From positions 33,539,694 through 33,603,693 of the forward strand of contig OX328106.1 in the NCBI GenBank assembly GCA_946811185.2: DNA of 64,000 nucleotides. The letters run 5' to 3'. A program made the translations under genes and the position numbers. Of this stretch, positions 9,601-19,500 are shown in pieces. Below the pieces are notes generated by a model. The model was not told the DNA's origin and did no database searches. It worked only from the letters and a program-made list of their open reading frames with translations. Every line of letters begins with the position of its first letter. Position 1 is the first letter of the stretch. The DNA is from Hippopus hippopus. Taxonomy: Eukaryota > Mollusca > Bivalvia > Cardiida > Cardiidae.

Positions 9601-11647
9601 ATGGTTCGATACCTTTTGTAGATGAATCGAACACTCTTTTCACAGAGCATAACTCGTTTCTATTAAAATGTCGGATGCCTCAGTCATTTTGTCTGCATTA
9701 AGGCTCCTTCGCAGTATTTGGTTGGTTTTTCCCTCATTAGCTTTGTGTTACGACGTATACTGATGTTATCAGGGAATCGTAGGGATACTGATGTCCTTTC
9801 AGTTATGTAACTATTAAGCAATGCCATACCTGGAGCGTTACTTTGGCACCCATCCGAATCACCCTTATTAACATTCACAGGTATATTTTATGAAGGCAAC
9901 GATACCATTTCATTCTGTAAAGGATTCCGCCACAATGGCACTTTGACAATAATTATCAAAAAAAATGCAGCCTGTTATCGATCTACGTATCAACAACAGC
10001 TAACACCAAATGTTACAAGGCAGATATCTGCCCGGTTCGAGACTTCATGAGATACTGTGATATCATTTATGCAGAAAGGTAGTACTTATCACAAAAGATT
10101 GAATTATTCAGCAAGTTCGGTAAATTATGACCTCGTTTTAAAACAGAGGGCAATGCATTCTGTCTGGCTGGTGCATATGGCAAGTTTGACAACCAATAAC
10201 TGCCATCGATAAATTAGGTGTTGTCTGTTGTCTATCGAACAGTTATGGGTGAAACATCGTCTAACTGATAAAGAATATTATCAATGAAGCAAAATTATAA
10301 TTTAAAAAAAATGTGTACCATTGCCAGATAGGTATAGCTGGCTTTAAGATGTTCTGGAATAATTTCCTTATTGATATATTTGTTACTGCCATGGTCAAAC
10401 CTCTGTAAAACACTGGGCACTGCAAATAGAACAACATTAAAATTAATAGAACTCTTCATATGAATATTATTCGAACAAGTTTTAATGGAGAAAGTAAACC
10501 CGCTCGATTAGCTCAGTGGTTAGCGTATCTGTCATGTGACCTGGTGGTTGCGGGCTCGATACCCGGGAGAGGCAAACTTTCTTTCCGGCGATTTTTCGCC
10601 TCTCACCTCTGATGTCTGTGAGAAAAGTAGTAAGTGACTTGGAAAGAAACTTGCGTCAGTACTGGTGTAAATAAGCCAGGAAATACATGCATAGATTTTA
10701 CTGACCGCCGGCGTAATATGACTTAAGCTGTTTACCCCTAAGCTTCTAAGCGCGACTCACTGACCTTTTGCAAACAGTGTATATCAAGATCAGACTGCAC
10801 ATAACGTGCAGTCTGATCTTGGATCTACACTGTTCGAGAAGGAGATATTATTCCCTAAAACATATTGTTGAAATAGCAATATTAGGGTTTTTACTACCGA
10901 ACTGAAAATTTCATTTTACTTATTTAGCAAGGGTTGAAACGGCGTAAGGCTCCAATACAAACAAACAAACAAGTGAAAGTAATTAACGAAAGTACATAAC
11001 GATCTTATTTACAAATTTGGCATAAGGATACACCCCCCCACCCCCCTTTTTTTTTTATTTACATGAGCGACATTCAGTTCCTTTTCAGGAAGAAACTTTC
11101 ATTATACAAAGCAAGCCATCACACAATTATGATCCATAAAGAACTCAATTTGTCTAATAACAAATTGAATCGCAAGGTAGAACTGTCCTTGAAAATTTTT
11201 ATTTTTTTTATTTTTTTTTAATTTACGAGTAGCAAACAGTTCCGACCCATTTAAGCCTGTGCGGACGGCGCAGGCTGACACGGATTAATACTTTTTCACA
11301 GATCATGGCTAATTAATATTCTACATGAGTTATAGAGAAATGCACGAAATCATGTGAAAATATTGCGGCAAAATGAGAAATTGCTGACCACGACCATTTT
11401 CTTTTCTTTTGCAGTAAGTTTTTTTGCCATACATGTTCTGTTGAAAGGGGCAAACATTTTCTGAAGAAGGTAATTCTGAGTTAAAGGAAAAGCAAAAAAT
11501 AATAGAATAAGGTAAACAAATAAAAAAACAATTACCCGTGAATTTCAATGCCGCCGGTGGATAATTTCCTTGCACAGTAACAATGGAAAATATAATACTT
11601 CCGATCAAAAACAGAAGGGCCATCGTCAGCTGTGTCCCTGGATTCAT
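3493..11647 (-). CDS. Secreted ferritin subunit (five coding exons)
   Basis: Coding exons in transcription order are 11647-11536, 10419-10319, 7312-7148, 6114-5989 and 3636-3493. Phases agree at every junction and give 215 aa. Residues 1-28 are a hydrophobic signal peptide (MNPGTQLTMALLFLIG, then SIIFSIVTVQG), so the product enters the secretory pathway, unlike cytosolic ferritins of about 170 aa. The four-helix bundle follows: ASYTYLAM, AAYFDRADVALPGF, MKYLNKRG, ALKMETEMNK, NIIKEYGDHIANLRNM, DLAEYELDKRLS. Ferritin cages store iron. Aligned by eye to H-ferritin, Tyr34, Glu62 and Glu107 are kept. Glu27 is His (an alternative one-residue gap would place a Glu nearby), His65 is Asn and Gln141 is Lys, so the ferroxidase centre looks impaired and the subunit may be structural or nucleating. 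No iron-responsive element was seen. The introns contain a SINE, foldbacks and palindrome arrays. Confidence 0.95.
3917..4425. repeat. CGTGCGCACG palindrome array, copy 1 (truncated foldback)
   Basis: Starts GGTGGCACAAAAGTGACATG, followed by about 20 palindromic cores of the type TACGTGCGCACGTA joined by 'atta', 'acta' or 'gcagta' spacers. A single-copy spacer (about 4232-4320) contains 'aacaatggcttccgttcatg'. The cores alternate pyrimidine and purine without a break over 14 bp. The copy ends abruptly at about 4425 ('gtgcgaataag') without the matching right terminus seen in the second copy (54829-55478). It lies in ferritin intron 4. Confidence 0.95.
4593..4784. repeat. TTAA-flanked palindromic MITE, family P
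   Basis: Begins TTAACCCTTACGCTGCTA and ends CAGCCTAAGGGTTAA. The interior has the family's 'gtgaaatgaaactttgaag' and 'gtgcagtctgatcttgatct' segments. One arm of the central hairpin is missing, which explains the shorter length (192 bp). Confidence 0.8.
5627..5941 (+). mobile_element. tRNA-derived SINE with perfect 14-bp target duplication
   Basis: A tRNA-like head (about 5630-5704) has an A box (TAGCTCAGTCGGTAGCG) and B box (GGTTCGATCCC). The body contains 'tgatgatagtcatcgcgaca', 'gtggcttggaaagaat' and 'ggaaagcatggatagg', and a 3' tail of CAATCAATC type. The 14-bp sequence CCAATGACGCTTAA is duplicated exactly at 5613-5626 and 5942-5955, so the insertion is well delimited. The right duplication ends 33 bp from ferritin exon 4. 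The head is not a functional tRNA: the anticodon arm is poorly paired. Confidence 0.92.
5989..6114 (-). CDS. Ferritin coding exon 4 (helix C)
   Basis: 126 bp, phase 0 at both ends, acceptor AATTTCAG and donor CAT|GTGAGT. Encodes ENMFSGVEDGIDAFEFAL to ETANIKNDPH. Contains the Glu107 equivalent. Confidence 0.95.
6880..7115 (+). mobile_element. SINE fragment lacking its tRNA head
   Basis: Matches the body of the 5627-5941 SINE from 'tgatgatagtcattgctaca' through 'agcagccaagggcttg' and 'actaggaaagcataaacgg' to a tail. The tRNA-like part is missing. It sits in ferritin intron 3, next to exon 3. Confidence 0.8.
7148..7312 (-). CDS. Ferritin coding exon 3 (helices A-B)
   Basis: 165 bp, phase 0 at both ends, acceptor TTTAACAG and consensus donor GAC|GTAAGT. 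Encodes AAYFDRADVALPGFSKYF to DVKFDTMLD. Contains the residues matching Glu62 (kept) and His65 (Asn here). Confidence 0.95.
7371..7743. repeat. Foldback element with arms of about 105 bp
   Basis: The left arm (about 7371-7478, containing GTGTTAAAAATTGTGTTCAC) is the near-exact reverse complement of the right arm (about 7639-7743, containing GAACACAATTTTTAACACC). A unique spacer of about 160 bp separates them. No coding capacity. It lies in ferritin intron 2. Confidence 0.85.
8071..8307 (+). repeat. Palindromic MITE, family Q
   Basis: Starts ATGAGCTATGTACTGTGAAA and ends CACAGAGCACGACTCAT. The interior includes 'tgatccttggac', 'cagaaaattgaccaatggc' and a shortened central 'caggctgacctgggtcg'. 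Confidence 0.85.
8700..9130. other. CpG-rich non-coding stretch of unknown nature
   Basis: Contains a short plus-strand ATG frame at 8705 ending at a GTAAGC that would mimic a first exon, and overlapping minus-strand frames at 8789-9095. None continues into a matching exon that I could find. The CpG-rich segment 8960-9130 could be a decayed repeat or promoter-like sequence. Confidence 0.3.
9382..9657 (+). repeat. Palindromic MITE, family Q (diverged)
   Basis: Central 'catcagcctacgccgac' / 'tgcgcaggctgataatgg' hairpin, with internal 'accaagcaaatcatcata' and 'gggtttaacaaccgac' segments typical of family Q. The right end is 'cacagagcataactcg'. Confidence 0.7.
10319..10419 (-). CDS. Ferritin coding exon 2 (helix A)
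   Basis: Acceptor TTTGCAG, then 101 bp encoding PSVLQRFDHGSNKYINKE and onward to ASYTYLAM. The donor ATG|GTACAC is weak, but the phase is exact on both sides and the join gives the family motif YLAMAAYFDRADVAL. Confidence 0.9.
10500..10735 (+). mobile_element. tRNA-derived SINE
   Basis: The tRNA-like head (about 10502-10575) has TAGCTCAGTGGTTAGCG and GGGCTCGATACCC as A and B boxes. The body contains 'gcctctcacctctgatg', 'gtgacttggaaagaaac' and 'ccaggaaatacatgcatag'. It matches the SINE at 63141 more closely than the one at 5627, so it is a second subfamily. It lies in ferritin intron 1 and runs into a family P element. Confidence 0.88.
10731..10935. repeat. Palindromic MITE, family P
   Basis: Contains the segment 'taagcgcgactcactgacc' and the perfect-type central palindrome 'gatcagactgcacataacg' / 'tgcagtctgatc'. 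It ends 'tatttagcaagggtt'. Terminal TTAA motifs are degraded on this copy. Confidence 0.85.
11045..11311. repeat. Palindromic MITE, family Q (decayed)
   Basis: Internal 'gccatcacacaattatgatc', 'gtctaataacaaattg' and 'cctgtgcggacggcgcagg' segments match family Q. Homopolymer T runs have expanded at its left end and in the middle. Confidence 0.7.
11536..11647 (-). CDS. Ferritin coding exon 1 (signal peptide)
   Basis: Encodes residues 1-37 plus one base. I chose the ATG at 11647 because the hydrophobic core follows directly; the upstream in-frame reading has only a GTG. The donor is CACGG|GTAAT. A likely cleavage site lies after VQG. Confidence 0.9.
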
Positions 11648-13069
11648 TTTGGCACCTTCTTCCCTACCGGTCTCAATCCAATTCACTTTTTTTAAAACAG
11701 AAAACTATAAACAGGAAAGCACCAAATCTTTTTATGTCAAACAATAAAAGGGTACAAGTCAAGGAGAGTATAGTTGTTGAATTTACAAACCCAAATTAAA
11801 TTAGTATGAATTTTTATCGCAGTACAATGTACACCAAAACTTGATACACTCGTGTTGTAACATAAGTGGCAATCTTTGTCCGTCAACATCCCTCCTCCAT
11901 TATCAAAAATACCTTCGCTCTTTAAAAATAACGGGCAATACAATTTTAGGCTCTGACGTATTGAAATACAGTTTTTGGAGGACTCATCAAAAGTGGTTAA
12001 AATGATGCACATTGTCTTTCAAACGGTAGAAAACATTTGTATGTTATATGTACATGTTACATCTGTACCAGGGATATGCGAATGACAAAATTTGTTATTG
12101 TGATATAATAATGAAGAATTTTGTTGGTTCCGGAATGAAATTACGCGCCTTTTGAACTTTTTGGCACGATACAAACTTTTAAATCCGAGGTCTAGGTCTA
12201 AATTTTGGTAAAACATTCAGGCCTTGTCTAAATTTCGTGACAAAATCAAAATTTTGCTGTTAAGATTCCAATTTTGTCGTCGTTGTTCGATTTCATGTTG
12301 ATGCATGTAAGTTTCCGACTGAAATACGAGTTTCGAGTGATAGAAAAATCAGTCTTCCGGCTCATGACTATTCATTAAAACGCTATGTCAGAAGTGAAAG
12401 AACCCATGTCCCTGAACTCCGGTAAAATTACCTAATGGCATTTGAATGAACAAGAAACTTAACATCAGCATGTATACCAAATGTGGTTCATTCCATATAA
12501 TATTTATGTAGAGCTTTTTCCCTAGTGCGTTTAATAAACCTAATACAAAACTGCTTTACTGGAACCACAGGAATACCAGTTAGGAAGAATTTCTCTCTTT
12601 TTTTGTGAAAATAATATAACATTCGCATACTAGTATTATATAATTAAACTTTATTCCGTTGAAAAAAATATCATAGAGTTTTCCTGTCACAATGGAATTG
12701 CTATGACTACATGTTACATTGTATAACAGGTATACAAGAAAGGCATGTTAGCGCTATGTTATGTAAAATAGAAATCATGAAAACTCCCAAACCCGCCCTC
12801 CCCACCAAACACACACTTTGTCATGTGACGGATATAGTGTTTGAGTTTTGGGAAAAAGAGGGGTTCGGAGCAGGCAATCCCCCCCCCCCCCATTCCCTAG
12901 ATTTGCCTTCCATAAATCCTGTCTTACATATTTTTCACCAATATCGATTTTTTGTGTGGGAAATGTGGGAAAAAGCAAACAACTGCAAAATAATGATTTC
13001 GACTGAGACAAGTTACGAAGATGATATAACTTTAGGCCGGGTCTGTATTTGGGATCTACGCATCATGTA

Positions 13070-13325
13070 CATGTACCATGCTATGGAAAAAGGGACCTAA
13101 ATGTTTCTCCGTGATAGACGATACCATGCAAGTCATCACATTAAAACGGATCCATAAAATCCTTTTTTTTTTTTTTTCCATAACAACCAACCGAAAAACG
13201 AGGTACACTGGTCCTTTGACATTCAGTAAGTAATAAAAAGTGTCGATCCAGGTCAGCTTGTGCGGACTGCGATACTTTTTGCAGATGCATTAAGCCCCTT
13301 TTCCACAGAACACGACTCATATATA
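13070..13325 (-). repeat. Palindromic MITE, family Q (decayed)
   Basis: Starts 'taccatgctatggaaaaagg' and ends 'ccacagaacacgactcat'. The interior shows the family's 'tggtcctttgacattcag' and 'aacaaccaaccg'. The central hairpin has lost one arm. Confidence 0.75.
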
Positions 13326-13479
13326 ACATTAAGTTTATGACAATCAGAGTTTTATCGGCTGATTGTTTCATTATTTATCGGCCACCAAACTCCTCTCCCG
13401 AGATAGCACGAGGGTCAAGGTTCACGCATGTTAAACTAATTACTCACTATTCACTGATTACCATCCCATGTCATCATGT

Positions 13480-13706
13480 TCGTACAATAATTCGAATTTT
13501 CAAATTTTAGAATCTTCCAAGTTGAAGGCATTCGAAGAGATGAAATTAAACATGATTGAAATGGTGGGGATGGTCTTCGAAATGGTAACAAATATTGCGG
13601 GAAAAAGAGGAAATGCTGGTTATCAGTATTTTCTCCTTTTCGCACAATGTTACATATATCTTACTCGTCAGGTCGTCAAAACAGGAGATTGTTTGGTGAA
13701 AGGTTA
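13480..13706 (+). repeat. TTAA hairpin MITE, family H (left-half copy)
   Basis: Contains 'gaagcattcgaagag'-like and 'gcgggaaaaagaggaaatgc' / 'tttctccttttcgcac' hairpin arms and the end 'ttgtttggtgaaaggttaa'. More diverged than copies in the right half of the window. Confidence 0.75.
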
Positions 13707-14655
13707 AGTCACAATTAGTAGTATCCGAACATATAACAGATCAGGCAAATAGGTCGGTTCTAATCTAAAGCATTTCATGGACCGGAAGTAACCCTTCTGA
13801 TTGTACAGTCATCCGCCACTTTTCCAAAAAGCTACAAACCTAAACTGGTACCCGTTGTCGTAACTGTCCGATGAGAAGACCAAAAACTGGCTACCAGTTT
13901 ATTTCGTACAACGCCAATTCTTCCTGTTTGTCATAGCCTAAATGCAATTTTATCAGCTATTACTTCTACGCTATTTGTTGTGAGTAAACGGAGCCTCGAA
14001 ACCACATGTATAAAAGCCCATTCAGTTGCATTCATGTATTTATGCTTTTATTTTTCTTATCCATACAGAATTATGTAAGATGCTAGCACCGTACGTGTTA
14101 TTTCTTTGATATTTTTTCAACACAATCAAATGTTGTGTAATACCCTATTTAACGCATAATCAAAAGGGATTCTGGTTAGTTTATGTGAAGTTTCGTAATA
14201 ATCAAAGAAGATTTAGGGTTTAAAGACTGAAACTGTAAATAGAGAAGCGAGAAGATAATAGTCTCAGGTAGTATTTTACCGCAATATCGGTATAAACAGC
14301 AATGTTCAGTTTTCCAAGGGAGGTAACCAAAAATAGCCATTAAAGGTATGTACTCGTACTTTAAGAGTGGTATCCCTTTTTCAAACGCGGAGAGATGGTC
14401 CTGGGCCACTCGTCACATACGTTTTCATTATCATGCATACATACATGACGCTCGCACTCTGTAGATATTTCCGTATCAGGCCATTTGTCTCCACAGTTTT
14501 ATAGGAAAGACATATATCAAAGGAAGAAAAGAACAGTCTGCATTTCTGTTTAGTCAGATCAGGCCTCGTTACGTGTGGAAAGAGATTCGTATCGGATTCG
14601 AACTTTCGACTGTTATAACAGTCAGTGCTGCAGTTTCGAGATCATTGGATTTTAG

Positions 14656-14874
14656 TTAACCTTTAACCTGTTAAATATGTGCAATGAAACTTTCAAGTCT
14701 ATAGTAAAATAAAACAACCCAAATGTTGCTATTTCAAATGTAATTTTTGGGGTAAATATCACCTTATCCGACAGTATAGATCCAAGATTAGACTGCACGT
14801 TCTGTGCAGTCTGATCTTGGATCTACACTGTCTGCAAAAGGTCTTAGAGTCGCACTTAGCAACCTGCGGGTTAA
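14656..14874. repeat. TTAA-flanked palindromic MITE, family P (full length)
   Basis: 219 bp from TTAACCTTTAACCTGTTAAA to AACCTGCGGGTTAA. The central palindrome is 'agattagactgcacgttc' / 'tgtgcagtctgatctt', flanked by 'cagtatagatcc' and 'ggatctacactg'. The TTAA ends and CC(C)TT start resemble piggyBac-type termini. Confidence 0.88.
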
Positions 14875-15839
14875 CATTCTTCCATTCCTAACTAGCGAAC
14901 ATAACTGGATAGCTACGCTTTACGTCATAGTTTTTTTTTTTGTCGCAATAATGCACTTTGCTCAAAGTAATGCTCAACTTCCGGTTGAATAGTCTTACAA
15001 TTTGCAAGTTAGAGTCTGGCTGTTACTAAGAATGTAGCTACAAGAGAAAAGTGTGTTACAAATATGCCTTAAGGCGATGTTATTTACTATTTCGTGTACA
15101 CCTTGATAAATCGAATTTTTCGGGATAATAATCGATAAGTCGGGTATATCGATACATTCAAATGAAAATCTTTCCTGTTCTTACTTGTATTTGAAATAGC
15201 TGTTTACAAGACGTAAAAGCAGTTACAGAGAGCAAACTAACGCCTGCTAAGATGTTAGAAATTGTCCTTGAAAGAGTTGAAAACATTGCAGGAAAAGGAG
15301 AATATACTGATTACAGGCCGTATTTTTTCGTGGTTGTTAAAACTTCGGTATTTTTCCCCCGTTGAAATAAACTTTGAAATCACATTATTTGGATTTTTAC
15401 TATTGAGTGGAAATTTTCGTTTCATTTAATTAGCAGTTTAATTAAGGGTTAATTCTGTAATTAATGCTTCTTATCTATAAGTATTAACAGACCTTTTCTT
15501 TGTCAGTAAAACAGGGAAAAAGATAGACGAAGAAAAAATTTAAAAACAATTTGAAAACAGGGAAAATAATAGACGAAGAAGAAATCTATAAACAATTTGA
15601 AAAAGTTTTCATTTCTAAATTTAAACAGAAAACAATGGAACCATTCTTCCATGAAAGTTTCAAAAACAAAAAGGAGGGCCTATTCGCTTTTCTTATCGAC
15701 CAAGGACAAACAGAATGTATTTTTTTTTTTTTGTATGCTGTGTTGTGTTGGCGTGGAATTGAAGTGGATAATTGTTATTTTTATTTTTTAATTTAGCATG
15801 AATTTCCCAAACTTTTCTAAGTTCCCTTAGCCATTTCAC

Positions 15840-15965
15840 AATCACGTGTTTCATGACCTCGAGGACGACGGCTTTTGAAAACATTGCGGAAAAAGAAGAA
15901 AATGCTTCAGAACAGCATTTTCTTCTTTTTTCCACAATGTTTTCTACCATTACAAGGACAATTTC
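15840..15965. repeat. Hairpin core of family H element
   Basis: The arms 'gaaaacattgcggaaaaag' and 'tttttccacaatgttttc' pair around 'aaatgcttcagaacagcattt'. The outer parts are not recognisable. Confidence 0.75.
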
Positions 15966-16413
15966 CGTCAATCATTGCTTTCATTGACTAGACTGGTCTA
16001 GGATTTTGTCGTCTTGCAGAGGTGTAAAGTTCAAAGTGCAAACTTTTGATTGCCTTTTCATGGAATATTATTTTCAGGTTGCGCATGAACCTACCATTTT
16101 AGTTTCCAGTCTAATGCTAGATCATAAGGGCAGTCATCTCATTGTCTTGGACAGAACGTTTCATCAGAATTCAATTCATTGTATAAAGCAAAATATTGCG
16201 ATCTGATTTCGTTTCGATGGATAAACCCGATCCAACCGGACAGTGCAGATGCAAGATTCGTGTAGTCTGAGCTAGATCTACACTGTCCGCAAAAGCGCAT
16301 TTAGTTGCACCTAGCAGCCTTAGGGTCATTACTCAATGCAGAAACGGTATTTCTCTGCGTAACTCGTGACAATGTTTTTCACAGTATTCGGCTTCTAAGA
16401 ACTGGCGAGCAAA

Positions 16414-16531
16414 ATGGAGGTTTGCCAAATGAGTTGGACGGTCCATCGATGTTTGAAAAGATCGCGGTACCAGACCTTCTGTTTTGTGCTGTTGATGATC
16501 GGGATAGTAGCCTTAAACCTATATGTACTAT
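16414..16531 (+). CDS. Sulfotransferase exon 1 (tail and membrane anchor)
   Basis: Start context AAAATGG. Encodes MEVCQMSWTVHRCLKRSRYQ and then the anchor. Donor T|GTAAGT. A competing open frame crosses the same bases, but only this one yields a signal anchor and the right phase for exon 2. There is a possible acceptor TTTTCACAG at 16384 if a 5' UTR exon exists. Confidence 0.85.
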
Positions 16532-19500
16532 GTAAGTATAACATTTACCCATGTAGTGCTGAGATGGATATTCTCAATCAGTACCATAGATAGTGATATT
16601 GCATTTTCATTTTTTTCCAGAATATCCGTTAAAGAAGAGGACAGTGTAGATCAAGATCAGGCTGCACGTTCTTAGCAGTCTTATCTAGATCTGTACTGTC
16701 CGAATAAAAAAAACAACTAATTTGGGTTGGGTCCTTCAAAGGCTTACGTATATGCGGGTAACGGGAGAGTTGCTTTTATCTGTACACGCATATGACATAT
16801 GCGCATAATTAATTTTCGGAAATGTATAAAATCGATGATGATAGTGAGTATGATGATGATGATATTGAATATAATGATTATCATCATCATCATTGCGATC
16901 GTCATCGGTTTGAAGTAGGAAGGCAAAGAAGGCAATCGCTTAATGTGCTATTTCTTTTTAAACTTTTTGTGCAGACTATTGTGCATATATTTGATGGAAA
17001 CATACAGCAAAGCTCTTGGTTTGCCAATAAAAATACAGCAGGGGAGCCAAATGTGAGGATTTTCACTCTATTTTCACTTTATTTTCAATGATAAAAAAGT
17101 AGTACTTACTGTGGTACCGTATGCGTTTTTTGACTTTTGCAAGAAGAAAATGAGTACTTGTTGATTAATTGAATGATGCTTTACGCAGTTTCAACATAAC
17201 TTCAGTTATATCAAGGCAGCGGCTCACTTATTCTTGAATTTCCTGGGTTTCAATATTACTAGACAAGGGCTGTTACGTGTTTTGCCCAAGGACACTCCCA
17301 CGTAAAGCCAAGTCCTTCTAGTGAGACTCGAATCCGGGGCCTCTAGATTACGAGTCTTGGACAGACTTTTAAAAACATTGTTGGGAAATCGTATAAATGA
17401 TTGATATTTCCCAACACTGTTTTCTACCTATTCAAAGCAAAAAATTTTGATTTTAGCCCCTTGTGATTGGTCGTCTGCAATGCTCTGAATTTGGACAAGC
17501 CTAAAAGGTTTTTGTCCGATAAAGAGTTAAGTGGCTTTACTTTTTCTGCATAAGTGTTTGGTCGATTTACGAGATATAGACCGAATTTTACCTCGGCTGA
17601 ATCGACTTGCACTTATAGGGATGTTACCGGGTAGTTGTATAAATGTTTAATATATTGTTGTATGGGCCAGTGGCCTAAAATAACGAATATTGATTGATTG
17701 ATTGATTGATTGATCTGTGGGTTGTTCGGTTGTTGGGTCGGTTGGCCGGCCGGCCGACCGACTGACCGATTGATTGATTGATATCTATATCTTTCTTCAG
17801 ATCATTCCTCGCTATTGAGGCCCGAACTCGCACAAATTTCGAGTACCAAAACGCAAACAGTTTATACTGTAAGTAAATGCATATTCATGAAAATAGTGCT
17901 AATATTGGTACTTTAAACCAAATAATTGTCTGTTTTCAAAGAACATCAACATGAAACAGTTTGATATCTCAGCACTGCCATCTATTGGCTGAGAAACTAA
18001 GTGACAACCAATCAAAAGACGAGCCTTGACAGCCAGGAGAACTAAATTTTCGTCTGTAAGCGAATTCAGTGAAATCCTATGGTCGTTATCACTTTATTTG
18101 TTTTAATACTACCGTCTCAAAATATGTCTTTGCCCTCCATACAGATATTTGTCTCAATTGAATTTTGTCAGCCTCATACAAGTGTAATCATTTGAATGTT
18201 TTCTCGACGTTGACGTAGATCTACCATCTGCTTTAATATAACCGATATCAATATATCTTTTTTTTTTTCGAACTTGAACAATAAAATGCCCTGAAACCTA
18301 TAAAGTTCAGGTAAAAAAACTGATGTTTTTTTTTCACTGAACTCTTCATACCTCTCGAGTTATCAACAAGCTACGTTTTATACGTGTATCTGTATTAAAC
18401 TTTTATTAACTGATACATAAGCCTTATGGATCTAACATAAGCTGGCGTTTGACATAAAATTTTATTTAGTCTAGGAAAAATGTTACAAAGCGAACCTTTT
18501 GCGAGCTGAATGAATTTTTTTTACGAGCAAGATAAGACTTGTCTGAAACGCTAAGTAGATCTTATGTAAGATTCTTTTTATCACGTATTCTTGTCTCAAG
18601 AATTTCTAGAAAAACCGTCAGATCAGTATGATAATCGTCTAGATCTACATATTCATCAATGAGACGAACTCCCTGCTTTGACATAAATGTACGTTCGGAG
18701 CTTAAAATAGTTCCACAGAAGCCGACATATAGATCTAATTACTTGATATTAAACCTGAATATAATACAAACCTTAGCTTTACCACAATCATCAATTCTGG
18801 GAATGAATAAATCTGGAAATTTGTGTCGGATATTGTTCATGGGAAAAACGGGCCAAAATACAAAGTTTTAAGAAGTTGCGTCACATAACGCTCAGGATTT
18901 TGTGACTATGTGACGTCACAAAAACTTACCTGAAACGTTCCTAAGATAAGAAAATTGTAAATGGCTCTATATTACACAGAAAACAAGGGATTTCATTGTG
19001 ATAAAAAAATATTCAGCTATAATTGCAGGAATGAACGCTTTTATCTTGTATTTCAATGTACTTTTAGCTACAAATTGATGTAAACTTTACAGAAGATTTG
19101 ACAGAGAAGAATCGATTTGCCATGCGTAAAGCCAGACTATCTAAAGTGTGCAGATCGAAGCCAGAAGAGTATGAACGATATATGAGTATGTGCCGAGATT
19201 CATTGAGAACCCAGTCAATGTATTATACGAAAAGCGTTGAGCCAGGTTTAGCAGCTTATATTATAAAACACAATGCTGTTACCATATTGAAGAATATTTT
19301 GTTCAGCGCTACGAACCCAGCAAAAAGTAGTTCCAAGAAAAATCCATATTTAAATGAAGAAATTGACTTTTTGGAATTATTGGAAACTGATACGCATAAT
19401 TTGCCTTTTTATGCTTTCTGGAATCTTCAAAATATCACGCGTTTTACGTTTGTGCGAGATCCCTATGCACGTCTGCTTTCTTCGTACCTCGACTTGCTCT

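Larger units (their letters stand above)
11648..16413. other. Intergenic region between ferritin and sulfotransferase
   Basis: The two genes are divergently arranged. Open frames here (for example 12711-13100) show no domain. It carries a family Q copy (13070-13322), H-type copies (13480-13706, 15840-15965), a family P copy (14656-14874), C and T homopolymers and simple A/T-rich sequence. Confidence 0.6.

Noticed and set aside
11330..11686. Full 118-aa minus-strand open frame taken as one protein
   Set aside because: Only the N-terminal part (11647-11536) is ferritin; the remainder is intron read-through past a GT donor, and the frame's upstream extension lacks an ATG.
12711..13100. 129-aa open frame
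   Set aside because: It crosses a poly-C tract and ends at a family Q MITE; no domain, no splice context, and an equally long frame lies on the opposite strand.
14804..14992. Short open frame with a hydrophobic stretch (ATLYVIVFFFVAIMHFA) as a membrane protein
   Set aside because: It begins inside a family P MITE and the hydrophobicity comes from a poly-T run.
16384..16531. Alternative reading IRLLRTGEQNGGLPNELDG of the sulfotransferase exon 1 region
   Set aside because: That frame leads into an in-frame stop when joined through 17801-17868 to the catalytic exon, whereas the ATG frame gives a membrane anchor and correct phase.
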